Below, piece by piece: positions 30,125-39,696 of a DNA stretch of 64,000 nucleotides. Made by a program: the position numbers and the translations under genes. This stretch comes from Paraglaciecola sp. MB-3u-78 (GTDB taxonomy: Bacteria > Pseudomonadota > Gammaproteobacteria > Enterobacterales > Alteromonadaceae). Location of the stretch: positions 682,001 to 746,000 of the forward strand of contig NZ_PJCF01000006.1 of the NCBI RefSeq assembly GCF_002835935.1, in the 5' to 3' direction. The notes beneath the pieces are model-generated. The model ran no database searches. It saw nothing but the letters and a program-made list of their open reading frames with translations, and was not told where the DNA came from. Within the stretch, counting starts at the first letter, position 1. Every line of letters starts with the position of its first letter.

Positions 30125-30490
30125 CTAACCTCTAAATGTAACGCCCGAAACACCGGTCGGACTAAAATTGCTGTAGTGAAACGGTAGCAGCTTTAAACCG
30201 ATCCAAGTGACTTCTTTTGGCTGTTCAAAACCCTTATCCGCTTGATTCAGGATGCTTTCTATATCAACTTCTTGGCTCTCCCATTGCGCCACACCACCAC
30301 TGGCAGTCATCTCGACAATGAACTTATCTGAAAATGTGGTTGCACTTGCTTGTTGTGAATTTTGTCTGCCAATTTATCTGTATGTTGTCTCTGGTTAGCT
30401 ATCTCGAAATCATACTCACTTCTATTCAAAGGTGCATATGATATTGTGGTGTCAGATTTAAATACCAAACGTGGATAATTGAATGGCACA
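30125..30490 (-). pseudogene. Frameshifted hypothetical gene
   Basis: One minus-strand frame reads YDFEIANQRQHTDKLADKI then stops at 30307. A one-base shift near 30340 gives SATTFSDKFIVEMTASGGVA and continues QWESQEVDIESILNQADKGF to the stop at 30125. The two pieces join smoothly and both look like real protein, so this is best read as a single gene broken by a frameshift, or with its 5' end overrun by the fpr gene. The function is not recognised. A sequencing error is an alternative explanation. Confidence 0.45.
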
Positions 30491-31229
30491 GTGGTTAGAT
30501 GCAAAAGTGGTGAGTAGAACAGATTGGAATGATCATTTGTTTAGTTTACGTTTTTCTTGTGCGGACTTTCCTAAATTTAAGGCTGGGCAGTTCACTAAAG
30601 TGGGTGTTGAACAAGATGACAAAATACTATCCCGCCCTTATTCACTTGTTTGTGGGCCTGATGATAATGAGCTAGAGATTATTGCTGTACCTGTTGAAGA
30701 TGGCTTGTTGTCTCCCAAGCTACATACACTGCAAATTGGTGATTCTTTAAAAATCATGTCACCCGCAACAGGGTTTCTGATCCTTGACGAAGTACCGAAA
30801 AGCCGAGATTTATGGTTAATGGCAACGGGTACCGGTGTGGGACCTTTTTTGTCTATTTTAGCCTCCGAACAGGTTTGGCAAAGTTATGAAAATATAATAC
30901 TAGTCTATGGCGCACGTTATGAGGAGGACCTAGCCTATTTACCACTGATTGAAAGCTGGTCCAAGCAATATGCGAGTAAGTTTCACTTCGTGCCAATCGT
31001 AAGCCGTGAACATAAGGCTGATAGATTACACGGGCGTATCCCAACATTACTTAAAACAATATCGATTCAAGAACAAGTAGGCTTAGATATTCATGCCGAC
31101 CATAGCCAAGTCATGTTATGTGGCAACCCAGCTATGATCGAAGAGGCCACGCAAACCTTAATTGAATTGGGTTTATCTAAACACCTTCGCCGTTCGCCGG
31201 GGCATATATCTTTGGAGCGGTATTGGTAG
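30483..31229 (+). CDS. fpr: Ferredoxin/flavodoxin-NADP+ reductase
   Basis: A 248-residue FAD enzyme that moves electrons between NADPH and ferredoxin or flavodoxin. FAD-binding motif SRPYSLV (residues about 50-56), NADP-binding region LMATGTGVGPFLSIL (about 115-130), VYGARYEEDL, VMLCGNPAMIEE, and a C-terminal aromatic LERYW that stacks on the flavin, as in bacterial Fpr. It has its own promoter region within a decayed gene on the other strand. Confidence 0.93.
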   Translation: MAQWLDAKVVSRTDWNDHLFSLRFSCADFPKFKAGQFTKVGVEQDDKILSRPYSLVCGPDDNELEIIAVPVEDGLLSPKLHTLQIGDSLKIMSPATGFLILDEVPKSRDLWLMATGTGVGPFLSILASEQVWQSYENIILVYGARYEEDLAYLPLIESWSKQYASKFHFVPIVSREHKADRLHGRIPTLLKTISIQEQVGLDIHADHSQVMLCGNPAMIEEATQTLIELGLSKHLRRSPGHISLERYW

Positions 31230-31579
31230 AAAAGAGCAACTGCGCGTTATTAGCGTCGAGTTCGAGTAAAGCAGAGTCTGTCATTCAAAATTAACAGTAC
31301 ATCTAAGATAATGATCTTCAGAACAGCCAAATCTTTGCCACTTGCAAAGTCCATTTTGATGTTTTTACATTCTCATAAAAAGTATGTCAGATAGCATATT
31401 TGTTTAGAGTAATTTAGTAAGTTTGACTCTTACCACCTATATCCAATAACAGCTAAAGTTACTTTCTACTTTTGATAAACGTGCTTCAGAAGGTAATTTT
31501 CATACACTGAGTCTAAGCCGGTTGAATAGATGATCCGCATCGTTTATGATTCTTATCATAAAGGTTGTAAGGACACGAT
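31230..31579. other. Intergenic region before the YqiJ/YqiK operon
   Basis: About 350 bp with no supported gene. Its right end holds an inverted repeat (listed separately) and the GTAAGGAC ribosome site of the next gene. Confidence 0.5.
31543..31562. promoter_or_regulatory. Inverted repeat upstream of the YqiJ-like gene
   Basis: TTTATGAT and ATCATAAA are perfect 8-bp arms around TCTT, 18 bp before the start codon. Its closeness to the ribosome site (AAGGAC) suggests either an operator or an mRNA hairpin affecting translation. It has a loose likeness to a Fur box but is not a clear match. Confidence 0.4.
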
Positions 31580-32200
31580 ATGGTTATTGAATTTTTAACC
31601 CACGAAGCTAACGCCCCATATTTTTTTGCACTTTCTTTTTTGGTTATCCTTTTTGTCTTTGAGGTGTTGGGATTGCTTATTGGTATGAGTGTAAGTCATG
31701 CCTTTGATAGCTTAATTGATTTTGATGTAGACACCGATGTAGGTGGCCATTTAACCCTTTTAGGTTTGGGTAAAGTACCATTTATTATTTGGTTAACATT
31801 CTTTTTTGGCTTATTTACCATCCTCGGATATGCCGCCAACGCAATCTCCAGTTCTATAGTAGGGTTTATGCCTATTTGGTTAAGCATAGCCCCTGTAGTT
31901 ATTGTATCTTTCATTATCAATGGGGTTTTGTGCAAGGCGTTTGCTAAAGCCTTTCCTCGATTTGAAACCACAGCTGTTAGCACCGATACCTTTTCAGGTA
32001 GGGTTGCCAAGGTAACAATTGGTAATGCAACATTTACAAAATTTGCTATGGGAGTAGTGATTGATGAGCACCAAACCTCCCATAACATAAGAGTACAAGC
32101 GATGGATGACGGTATTATTCTTAATCAAAGTAATCACGTTATTCTCGTTGAAAAAATAAAGGGTAGCGCAATTTGGCTTGCTATTCCTTATGAAAACTAA
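31580..32200 (+). CDS. yqiJ: YqiJ-like membrane protein, NfeD/OB-fold partner of flotillin
   Basis: A 206-residue membrane protein with three to four N-terminal hydrophobic segments and a C-terminal OB-fold (about 135-205; SGRVAKVTIG...VVIDEH...NIRVQAMDDG). Such NfeD-related proteins are encoded next to flotillins and are thought to shape or stabilise flotillin membrane domains. The next gene, 77 bp downstream, is the flotillin. Confidence 0.85.
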   Translation: MVIEFLTHEANAPYFFALSFLVILFVFEVLGLLIGMSVSHAFDSLIDFDVDTDVGGHLTLLGLGKVPFIIWLTFFFGLFTILGYAANAISSSIVGFMPIWLSIAPVVIVSFIINGVLCKAFAKAFPRFETTAVSTDTFSGRVAKVTIGNATFTKFAMGVVIDEHQTSHNIRVQAMDDGIILNQSNHVILVEKIKGSAIWLAIPYEN

Positions 32201-32277
32201 GCCGAATTCTGCGTGTTTTTTATTTTAAACACTCAAAAACTATACACACCTAAACAATCCACTAAGGAGTATTATAA

Positions 32278-34017
32278 ATGGATTTAAATAACATCATTGG
32301 TTACGTAGTAGCCGCAGGTATCTTATTACTTGTTCTTTTCATCGTCGGATTCTCATTATCGAGGATGTATAAAAAATCGACCAAAGATTCGGCGTTGGTT
32401 AAAACCGGATTGGGTGGTGAAAGAGTCATCACAACTGGTGGCGTAATGTTGATCCCTGGCTTCCAAGAGCTAATGAGAGTCAACATGCGCACGCTGCGTA
32501 TTCGCGTTGAGAAACGAGAAGCTGAAGCATTGATTACTGAAGACTGTATGCGTGTTGATGTTGGCGCCGACTTTTATGTGCGCGTCGCAAGTGATACTGA
32601 CTCTATTGCCAAAGCCGCTCAAGCGCTCGGTGATCGCCTAGATGATCCTGATAAAGTGAAAGAGCTAATGGAATCTAAGTTCGTCGGTGCGCTTCGTTCA
32701 GCCGCAGCTTCGATGTCAATGGATGAGCTTCATAAGAATCGTCCTGACTTCATTCTTGCCGTACAAAATGCCATCGCTGATGAGTTGGCTCAAAACGGTC
32801 TTGAACTCGAGTCGGTTTCACTTACTAGCTTCGATCAGACCAAACTTGAGTATTTTGACGAAAATAACGCGTTTGATGCACAGGGCCGCGCAAAACTTGC
32901 AGAAACTATTGAAGGTCGTAAACAGCGTACTAACGAAGTTGAGCAAGAAAACCGCATTGCAATTGAGCAACGTAATCTTGAAGCCGAAAAGGATTCACTC
33001 GCAATTGAGCAGCAAAAACGTGAAGCTGAAATTGCCCAAGAGCAGGAGATTCAAGTTAAAGAAGCTGAACAAAAAGCCTTGATAGCTGCTAAGCGTGAAG
33101 AGCAAGAGCAGAAAGAGCGTGAAGCTGAGATTGGAAAAAATCTTGCTATCGAAGCCGCTGAAATTGCAAAAAGTCGAGCTATTGAATCGGCTGAAATCGA
33201 GAAAAAATTAGCGCTTGATAAGATGAAAATTAATCAACAGCGTGACCTTGAAGTTGCTGAACAGGAACGTCAAATTATCATTGCTGAAAAGTCAGAAGCT
33301 GAATCTGCAGCCCGTGCTAAGGCAGCAGAAGCAGAACAAGACAGAGTGGTCAAAGAAGAAGGCGTCATCACAGCTGGTGAAGTCGCTAAAGCTGAGCGTC
33401 AAAAGCAAATTGAAGTTATTGATGCACGTAAAGTGGCTGAGCGAGAAGCGGTAGGTATCACTGTTGCTGCTGAAGCTACTAAGAAAGCTGCTCAAGATGA
33501 TGCTGATGCGAAGTTGATTCTTGCCAGAGCGAATGCGGATGCAATCATAATGAAGGCTGAAGCGGATGAGAAGCAATATACGGTTGATGCTGAAGGTCGT
33601 CGTATCTTGAATGAAGCTGACAACGCCTTGAGCGAAGGACAAGTAGAACTTCGTCGCATACTCGCAACACTTGATGCGTTGCCTAAGGTTGTTGCTCAAG
33701 CTGTTGAGCCTCTTAAAAATATCGAAGGTATTAAGATCTTACAAGGCTATGGTGGCGTGGCTGCTGGCGCTTCAAATGTAGCTGGTGGTGCTGCGTCGGG
33801 CGGTGATCCTATGTCACAGCTTACAAACGCTGCATTAGGCTATAAAGCCCAAGCTCCTGTAGTTTCTGCGTTACTAAATGAGTTAGGTCTCGGTGGATCC
33901 CTTGAGGATCTTGTTTCTGGAGGTGCACTAGCCGACCTTGTCAAAGGTAAAGCGACTGCTGAATCTTCAGAAGCCGCTGATCCGGTAGATGCTGGAGTCA
34001 CTGAAACGGGTCGCTAA
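32278..34017 (+). CDS. yqiK: Flotillin-like SPFH protein YqiK
   Basis: A 579-residue membrane scaffold. One N-terminal membrane segment (IIGYVVAAGILLLVLFIVGFSL), an SPFH/band-7 domain (about 45-215; GGERVITTGGVMLIPGFQEL, RVDVGADFYVRV, LESVSLTSFDQTKLEYFDENNAFD) and a long coiled coil very rich in A, E, K and Q (about 215-450), then a glycine-rich tail. The EA-repeat coiled coil drives oligomerisation. It forms an operon with the YqiJ-like gene and is closed by a strong terminator. Confidence 0.93.
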   Translation: MDLNNIIGYVVAAGILLLVLFIVGFSLSRMYKKSTKDSALVKTGLGGERVITTGGVMLIPGFQELMRVNMRTLRIRVEKREAEALITEDCMRVDVGADFYVRVASDTDSIAKAAQALGDRLDDPDKVKELMESKFVGALRSAAASMSMDELHKNRPDFILAVQNAIADELAQNGLELESVSLTSFDQTKLEYFDENNAFDAQGRAKLAETIEGRKQRTNEVEQENRIAIEQRNLEAEKDSLAIEQQKREAEIAQEQEIQVKEAEQKALIAAKREEQEQKEREAEIGKNLAIEAAEIAKSRAIESAEIEKKLALDKMKINQQRDLEVAEQERQIIIAEKSEAESAARAKAAEAEQDRVVKEEGVITAGEVAKAERQKQIEVIDARKVAEREAVGITVAAEATKKAAQDDADAKLILARANADAIIMKAEADEKQYTVDAEGRRILNEADNALSEGQVELRRILATLDALPKVVAQAVEPLKNIEGIKILQGYGGVAAGASNVAGGAASGGDPMSQLTNAALGYKAQAPVVSALLNELGLGGSLEDLVSGGALADLVKGKATAESSEAADPVDAGVTETGR

Positions 34018-34107
34018 CCTTAACCTTATGTGTATTGGTTTGGGTCAAGGTATAGTGACAATTTTTGAGTAAGTAAGAGAGACTTAGTTCAGGATAAAAT
34101 TAAGTCT

Positions 34108-34135
34108 AAAAAAGCCATTTAAAATGGCTTTTTTT
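34108..34135 (+). terminator. Rho-independent terminator after yqiK
   Basis: AAAGCCATT and AATGGCTTT pair around a short A/T loop, followed by TTTTTTT. It lies about 90 bp after the stop codon and would also work on the other strand because an A-run precedes it. Confidence 0.85.
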
Positions 34136-34379
34136 ATGTGTGGTATTTTCTTCTCCTTTCCCTTGAGCTGATTCACTAGTATTTAGCTGCGACCCAAGAC
34201 AGGCTATTAGGTATAAACATCTGTAAAATTATAAACCCAATTCACACCTTGTTTCTGTCTTATCAAACTTACTAGTAGTCAACTAAATGAATCAAATAGC
34301 AACAAAATCGATGCCTGTTGAATAGGTTAGGAATGTGGCTTATTCTTCCTACATTCAACAAGCTCCAAGGAGTCTAGAC

Positions 34380-35201
34380 ATGACTGCACGATTTACAAAA
34401 AAAACAATTATTATCACTGGTGCGTCTGCAGGTGTCGGCGCCGCCTGTGCCCGGGCTTTTGCTGCTCAAAAAGCAAACCTAGTATTGGTGGCTAGGGGTC
34501 AAGAAGGACTAGACTTAATTAAACAGGAATTGTCGACCCAGACTAAGGTGCTTACCGTGGCAATGGATGTAGCAGATACCGAGCAATGTTTGGCTCTGTT
34601 TGCTAAGGCTGAGCAGGAATTTGGGACGGTTGATGTGCTGGTGAACAATGCTGGTATGCACAGCCGAGGTAACCTTGATACTATCTCTCCAGCAGACGTA
34701 GGTGCCATGGTTGATATCAATCTTCGCGCCCCACTGATGCTGTCTTGTGCCGCTATTCCGTATTTGCGTCGTGCTGGTGGCGGTGGCATTGTTATGGTCG
34801 GCTCACTTGCAGGCATGGCTCCTTTGCAGGGCGCAGCAACCTATTCCGCTACTAAATCTGGGTTGCGCGCCTTTGCTTATGCCCTAGCTGATGAGATGCG
34901 AGGTACAGGCATACATGTTGGAGTGGTCTCTCCTGGGCCAATTGATACTGGCTTTATTATGGACGAAATTGATAACGTTGAAGACATCGTCTTTTCTCAG
35001 CCTATGAGCAGCGCTGATGAAGTAGCCGATGCAGTGTTGAGAATAGCAGCTGGAGATAAATTAGAAATTGCCATGCCAGCTGCCAGTGGCAGAATGGTTA
35101 ATCTAGGTTATCTGTTCCCTTGGCTACGTCGCTACCTTCGGCCAAAGCTCTATGCTATGGGACGAAAAAATAAAGAGAAGTACCGTAAGATTAAAGAATA
35201 A
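34380..35201 (+). CDS. Short-chain dehydrogenase/reductase
   Basis: A classic SDR of about 273 residues: the cofactor loop TGASAGVGAACA, NNAG at the central strand, the catalytic serine region MVGSLAG and YSATK for the tyrosine and lysine. The C-terminal PWLRRYLRPKLYAM segment is basic and may associate with membrane. The frame is open from 34335, but the ATG at 34380 has an AAGGAG site and matches family starts. The substrate cannot be told; it is monocistronic. Confidence 0.88.
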   Translation: MTARFTKKTIIITGASAGVGAACARAFAAQKANLVLVARGQEGLDLIKQELSTQTKVLTVAMDVADTEQCLALFAKAEQEFGTVDVLVNNAGMHSRGNLDTISPADVGAMVDINLRAPLMLSCAAIPYLRRAGGGGIVMVGSLAGMAPLQGAATYSATKSGLRAFAYALADEMRGTGIHVGVVSPGPIDTGFIMDEIDNVEDIVFSQPMSSADEVADAVLRIAAGDKLEIAMPAASGRMVNLGYLFPWLRRYLRPKLYAMGRKNKEKYRKIKE

Positions 35202-35569
35202 TAGGGCATGTAATGAAGCTGTATTATATCCACCGAGGCACTGCACTCCGGGGTCTTCATTTTTGAGCCGACGACAGGTTATCCGATAATAAACGGTCCG
35301 TCGGTATTAAGCTTTTAAGGTGTGTGGATGTTGTAAAAAACACTTCATTGGATTTAAATGACAGAAAAACTGAGAGATATATCCAGCAAAATTGTGGAAC
35401 GCCAGTTAACTTCATACACTAATGTCGTTATTGCTGTATAAGTGAGACAAAAGCAGCAGCACTATCCACATGGTGACATATTATGGGCCTTTCGCCGCTG
35501 CTCTCAACCCACTTATTGTTACATGCTTCGAAATCCTGATTCAGCAGGTCAAGTTTGCCTTAAGTCGCT
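35202..35569. other. Intergenic region between two convergent genes
   Basis: No gene supported. CCGACG (about 35268) and CGTCGG (about 35313) could form a long-loop stem; no T-run follows, so I do not call a terminator. Confidence 0.5.
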
Positions 35570-36166
35570 TTAGGCGTCTTTGACCATAGCTGCTTTGTAG
35601 ATGCTGTTAAGCGGACGGGCGAAAAGTTCCATGACCATGGGTTCAAAGAACTCTATTGCCAAGGAGTCATATTCGGGATCAAAAGCAGGACAGTCATATT
35701 TATCGATAAATTCTTCGGTAGCGGCAAAATATTTATGTCCCCGAAATTGCTCGCGCATATCAGGGTCGAGCCCAATATGATGGAAGAAATTTTTGCCCTG
35801 AAAAATGCCGTGATGCTGCACAATCCAATGTAACTCTTCTGATACAAAAGGCTTGATAATGGCGGCAGCAATATCGGGATGATTATATGCCCCCAAGGTA
35901 TCACCAATATCATGGAGTAAAGCCATGACCACATAATCAGCATCTCGACCGTCGCGGTATGCTCGAGTGGCCGTTTGCAAACAGTGAGTAAGTCGGTCGA
36001 CTGGAAAGCCGCCATAATCGCCTTCCAGTAGTCGTAAATGCTCAAGTACGCGCTTCCCTCCGTTTGCCGCAAATGGGGTTTGTTCTTTGATAATTATTGC
36101 CCAATCTTCAGTGGTACTTTGTGCCATATCGCTAAACGCGGCATGTTTACTGGTAGCTTTGTCCAT
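35570..36166 (-). CDS. HD-domain protein, possible mixed-valent diiron oxygenase
   Basis: 198 residues with HD-fold metal ligands: an early histidine (RLTHCLQTA), the HD pair in ALLHDIGDTLG, a pair in WIVQHHGIFQG, and a late aspartate in the YDCPAFDPEYDS region. The spacing and the DPxYDS element resemble the PhnZ/MIOX-like group of HD oxygenases (C-P or C-C bond cleavage) rather than nucleotide phosphohydrolases, but I would not name the substrate. It is transcribed away from cysG with its own promoter. Confidence 0.75.
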   Translation of the reverse strand: MDKATSKHAAFSDMAQSTTEDWAIIIKEQTPFAANGGKRVLEHLRLLEGDYGGFPVDRLTHCLQTATRAYRDGRDADYVVMALLHDIGDTLGAYNHPDIAAAIIKPFVSEELHWIVQHHGIFQGKNFFHHIGLDPDMREQFRGHKYFAATEEFIDKYDCPAFDPEYDSLAIEFFEPMVMELFARPLNSIYKAAMVKDA

Positions 36167-36375
36167 GTACTTTCTCCAAGAGTCTAGGCTTAGAATATTA
36201 GCATTGCTATTCGTTAAATTCTCACACTTTATCTTGGGGGGTAGTTAGTTATGGTGGATGACTTGTTAAGTTGGTGCGGGCAGTACACAACATTGATACT
36301 AGGTTTTAACTTTGACGCAGCCAATCAAAAACAGCTTGTGCCAATTTCAAATTTATCTTCTTAAAAGCTCGCAGC

Positions 36376-37764
36376 TTAGCTCCCTTTACCAAACCAATTC
36401 AACTTCTCATGTAAACTCACTACCGACCCCACAATGATTAAGGCTGGTGGTTTGATTTGTGCTAATTCCGCTTTTTGCTGAATATTTTCTAAGGTACCAG
36501 TCACTACTTTTTGCTGTGAAGTGGTAGCAGATTGCACCATGGCGATGGGGGTTGTGGGTGCTAGCCCATGTTTAACTAGTTGCTCGCAAATAATGGGTAA
36601 GCCGGTTAAGCCCATATAAAATACTATGGTTTGGTCTGGCTGTGCTAATCCTTGCCAGTTTAGGTTGATGCTATTGTCTTTTAAGTGACCTGTGGCAAAG
36701 ACCACTGATTTTGCATGATCTCTGTGGGTTAGCGGTATGCCTGCATAACTGGCTGCGCCGCTAGCAGCAGTAATACCAGGTACTACCTGAAAGCTAATGC
36801 CATGTTCTATTAGGGTTTCAAGTTCCTCACCGCCCCTACCAAAAATAAATGGGTCGCCGCCTTTTAATCTCACTACGCGGTTGCCTGCTAAGGCTTCTTT
36901 GGCCAATAATGTATTAATTTCATCTTGTGGAATGGTGTGTTTACTTTTCGCTTTGCCCACATAAATTTTTTCAGCATCTCGCCTTACCAGCTCAAGTATT
37001 TCTGGAGAAACTAAGCGGTCATAAACCACCACATCTGCTTTTTGCATTAAACGTAAGGCTCTAAATGTTAATAGATCTGGATCGCCAGGGCCAGCGCCTA
37101 CGAGATAAACTTCACCTATTGTTTTACTTGCATCGGGTGCATTTAATTTTTCTAAAAACTTTTGTTCAGCGACTTTTTCGTTGCCTTGTAATACGTTTTC
37201 GGCAATGTCGCCGTCTAATACTTCTTCCCAAAAATAACGTCGTTCTGTTACAGAGTTAAAGCGTTTTTTCACAGACGCTCTGAATTTCTCTGAAAACAGT
37301 CCTAATAAACTGACTTTCTGGGGAATAACAGATTCGAGTTTCTGTCTTAAATATCTGAGTAATACTGGTGCTACACCACCACTACTCATAGCAATAATGA
37401 TCGGTGAGCGGTCAACAATCGATGGGGTAATAAATTGACAAAGTGGGGTGTTGTCTACCACGTTGACTAAGATTTTTTGGACGCGCGCTTGGTCGTGAAT
37501 TTGTGCGTTTAATACGCTGTTGTCTGTGGCCACAAAAACCATTTGTTTATCGGTCAGGTCTGAATCGTTGTAAGGTCTTACGATAAGTTGGATCTTGTCT
37601 TCTTTGGCAAATCGTTGCAGCGTATCGCACACCCAAGGTGCAACGACTGTAATATGCGCCGAGGTTTTTAACAGTAATTCCACTTTACGTGCGGCAACTT
37701 CTCCAGCGCCCACGACCAAACAGGTCAAGTCTGTGGTATCTAGAAAAATCGGGAAGTATTGCAT
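36376..37764 (-). CDS. cysG: Siroheme synthase, fused CysG
   Basis: A 462-residue trifunctional enzyme making siroheme from uroporphyrinogen III. The N-terminal part (about 1-205; CLVVGAGEVAARKVELLL, SSGGVAPVL) is the NAD-dependent precorrin-2 dehydrogenase/ferrochelatase; the C-terminal part (about 216-455; VGAGPGDPDLLTFRALRLM, GGDPFIFGRGGEE, VVPGITAASGAAS) is the SAM methyltransferase. The family length is about 457. It normally serves nitrite and sulfite reductases, none of which is in the window. Confidence 0.95.
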   Translation of the reverse strand: MQYFPIFLDTTDLTCLVVGAGEVAARKVELLLKTSAHITVVAPWVCDTLQRFAKEDKIQLIVRPYNDSDLTDKQMVFVATDNSVLNAQIHDQARVQKILVNVVDNTPLCQFITPSIVDRSPIIIAMSSGGVAPVLLRYLRQKLESVIPQKVSLLGLFSEKFRASVKKRFNSVTERRYFWEEVLDGDIAENVLQGNEKVAEQKFLEKLNAPDASKTIGEVYLVGAGPGDPDLLTFRALRLMQKADVVVYDRLVSPEILELVRRDAEKIYVGKAKSKHTIPQDEINTLLAKEALAGNRVVRLKGGDPFIFGRGGEELETLIEHGISFQVVPGITAASGAASYAGIPLTHRDHAKSVVFATGHLKDNSINLNWQGLAQPDQTIVFYMGLTGLPIICEQLVKHGLAPTTPIAMVQSATTSQQKVVTGTLENIQQKAELAQIKPPALIIVGSVVSLHEKLNWFGKGS

Positions 37765-37888
37765 GTGTTATTACTCGTTAAGTATAGATGTTTAGTGTGC
37801 CCTTTCAGACTAGAAGTGCAAACCAATTAAAACAGAATTGATATTCTATTAGGTTATTAAAAAATATTGATGCTGACATTGGAGGTAT

Positions 37889-37918
37889 AAAAAAAAAGGG
37901 CCGTATAGGCCCTTTTTT
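37889..37918 (-). terminator. Rho-independent terminator after deaD
   Basis: AAAAAAGGGCC GTATA GGCCCTTTTTT: a GC-rich stem of GGGCC/GGCCC with A and T runs on both sides, 21 bp past the deaD stop. It could act in both directions. Confidence 0.88.
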
Positions 37919-37938
37919 CATTATTTTAAACTTAAAGT

Positions 37939-39696
37939 TTAGTCACGGTTATCTGGATTACCACGTTTCTTTGGTGGTTGTTCAGTCCATTCGCGCATAC
38001 CTAAGCTTCTGCCTGCAACACGAGTCTTTTGCAAGGTGTCGTGAGTTGCTTTTGGCATATCTTTAGGCAAATCTACGGTGCTGAAATTATCGTAGATTTC
38101 GATAGAACCGATATTTTTACTACTGATGTTAGCTTCGTTAGCGATAGCGCCCACTATGTTGCCTGGTTTGGCACCATGAGTATGACCTACTTCTATACGA
38201 TAACGTTGCATTCCTTCACTAGGTGGTCCAGATTTGCGTTCGCGTTTAACACGCTCACCGCCACCACGCTCACCGCCACGTTCAGGACGAGCACCGCGCT
38301 CTCTTGGCGCACGATCATTTCTGTCGTTACGGTCATTTCTTGGAGGCGCAGCATTTAAGTCGGGACGGTCACTATCTTTAAGGATAAGTGGCTCATCACC
38401 TTGAGCGATTTTGGCTAATGCTGCCATGATCACTTCTGGCGCAGCTTCGGTTTCTGCTTGAATGGACTCAACGATAGGGATAAGTGTCTCAATTGATGCA
38501 TCACTTATGGCTTCAATCACACTGCTTTTGAAACGAGATAAACGTGTTTCATTAAGTTGTGAGATTGACGGGATAGTCATTGCATCGATTGTCTGTCTGG
38601 TGGCGCGTTCAATAGAAAACAACATACGTTTTTCACGGTGTGAAATAAATAATATTGCATCACCTTCACGACCCGCGCGACCAGTACGGCCAATACGATG
38701 AACATATGATTCGGTATCGTAAGGAACGTCAAAGTTGATTACATGGCTAACACGTTCAACATCAAGACCACGAGCTACCACATCTGTAGCAACTAGAATA
38801 TCAATTTTGCCTTTCTTCAAACGGTCAACGGTTCGTTCACGTGAGTTTTGTGGAATATCACCGTTAAGTGGTTCAACCGCATAACCTCTCGCAGAAAGTT
38901 TTTCAGCCAATTCCATGGTGGCTGTTTTGGTACGTACGAAGATAATCACACCATCGAAGACTTCTACTTCTAATATGCGTGTTAGGGCTTCTAACTTGTG
39001 ATGTCCAGCAACTTGGCAATAACGCTGACGAATGGTACTAGCTGTGGCAACTTTGGATTCGATTTTGACTGATTTAGGATCATTTAAATAACGTTTCGTT
39101 ATTTTACGAATAGCATCAGGCATAGTCGCTGAAAATAATGCAGTTTGGCGCTCTTTTGGAGCATGACCCAATATCCACTCTACATCATCAATGAAACCCA
39201 TACGTAACATTTCATCAGCTTCATCGAGTACCAAAAACTTCAATTTATCAAGTTTGAGGGTGCCCTTTTTAATGTGATCTATTACACGGCCAGGTGTGCC
39301 GACAACAACTTGTGTGCCACGTTTTAGTTGGCGAATTTGGTTATCATAAGATGAACCGCCATAAATAGGTAAAACGTTAATTTTCTTAAGGAAGCTAGCA
39401 TAAACCTGAAAGGCTTCGGCTACTTGAATGGCTAACTCTCTGGTAGGAGTTAATACCAATAATTGGGTGCTTTTATCATCAGGATCAATATTGGCCAACA
39501 TAGGTAGGGCAAAAGCAGCGGTTTTACCGGTACCTGTTTGCGCGGTGCCTAATAAATCCTGGCCTCCAATAATAAGTGGAATACACTCTGCTTGAATAGG
39601 TGTAGGTTTTTCATAGCCGACTTTGTCTAATGCTTGCAGCAGTTCTTCGGGTAGGTTTAAATCTCTAAATGTTATTTCAGATGTGGTGGTGGTCAT
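37939..39696 (-). CDS. deaD: DEAD-box RNA helicase, DeaD/CsdA
   Basis: An ATP-dependent RNA helicase of 585 residues that helps ribosome assembly and unwinds RNA in the cold. Q motif TPIQAECIP, motif I AQTGTGKT, motif II LDEADEM, SAT, and motif VI HRIGRTGRAGR are all present. C-terminal DbpA RNA-binding domain (about 480-560) is preceded by a charged R/N/D/G linker (about 430-475). The start at 39696 (MTTTTSEITF) has GGGAAA before it; the frame is open a further 9 codons. Downstream is a strong terminator. The long upstream region may be a cold-responsive leader. Confidence 0.93.
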   Translation of the reverse strand: MTTTTSEITFRDLNLPEELLQALDKVGYEKPTPIQAECIPLIIGGQDLLGTAQTGTGKTAAFALPMLANIDPDDKSTQLLVLTPTRELAIQVAEAFQVYASFLKKINVLPIYGGSSYDNQIRQLKRGTQVVVGTPGRVIDHIKKGTLKLDKLKFLVLDEADEMLRMGFIDDVEWILGHAPKERQTALFSATMPDAIRKITKRYLNDPKSVKIESKVATASTIRQRYCQVAGHHKLEALTRILEVEVFDGVIIFVRTKTATMELAEKLSARGYAVEPLNGDIPQNSRERTVDRLKKGKIDILVATDVVARGLDVERVSHVINFDVPYDTESYVHRIGRTGRAGREGDAILFISHREKRMLFSIERATRQTIDAMTIPSISQLNETRLSRFKSSVIEAISDASIETLIPIVESIQAETEAAPEVIMAALAKIAQGDEPLILKDSDRPDLNAAPPRNDRNDRNDRAPRERGARPERGGERGGGERVKRERKSGPPSEGMQRYRIEVGHTHGAKPGNIVGAIANEANISSKNIGSIEIYDNFSTVDLPKDMPKATHDTLQKTRVAGRSLGMREWTEQPPKKRGNPDNRD

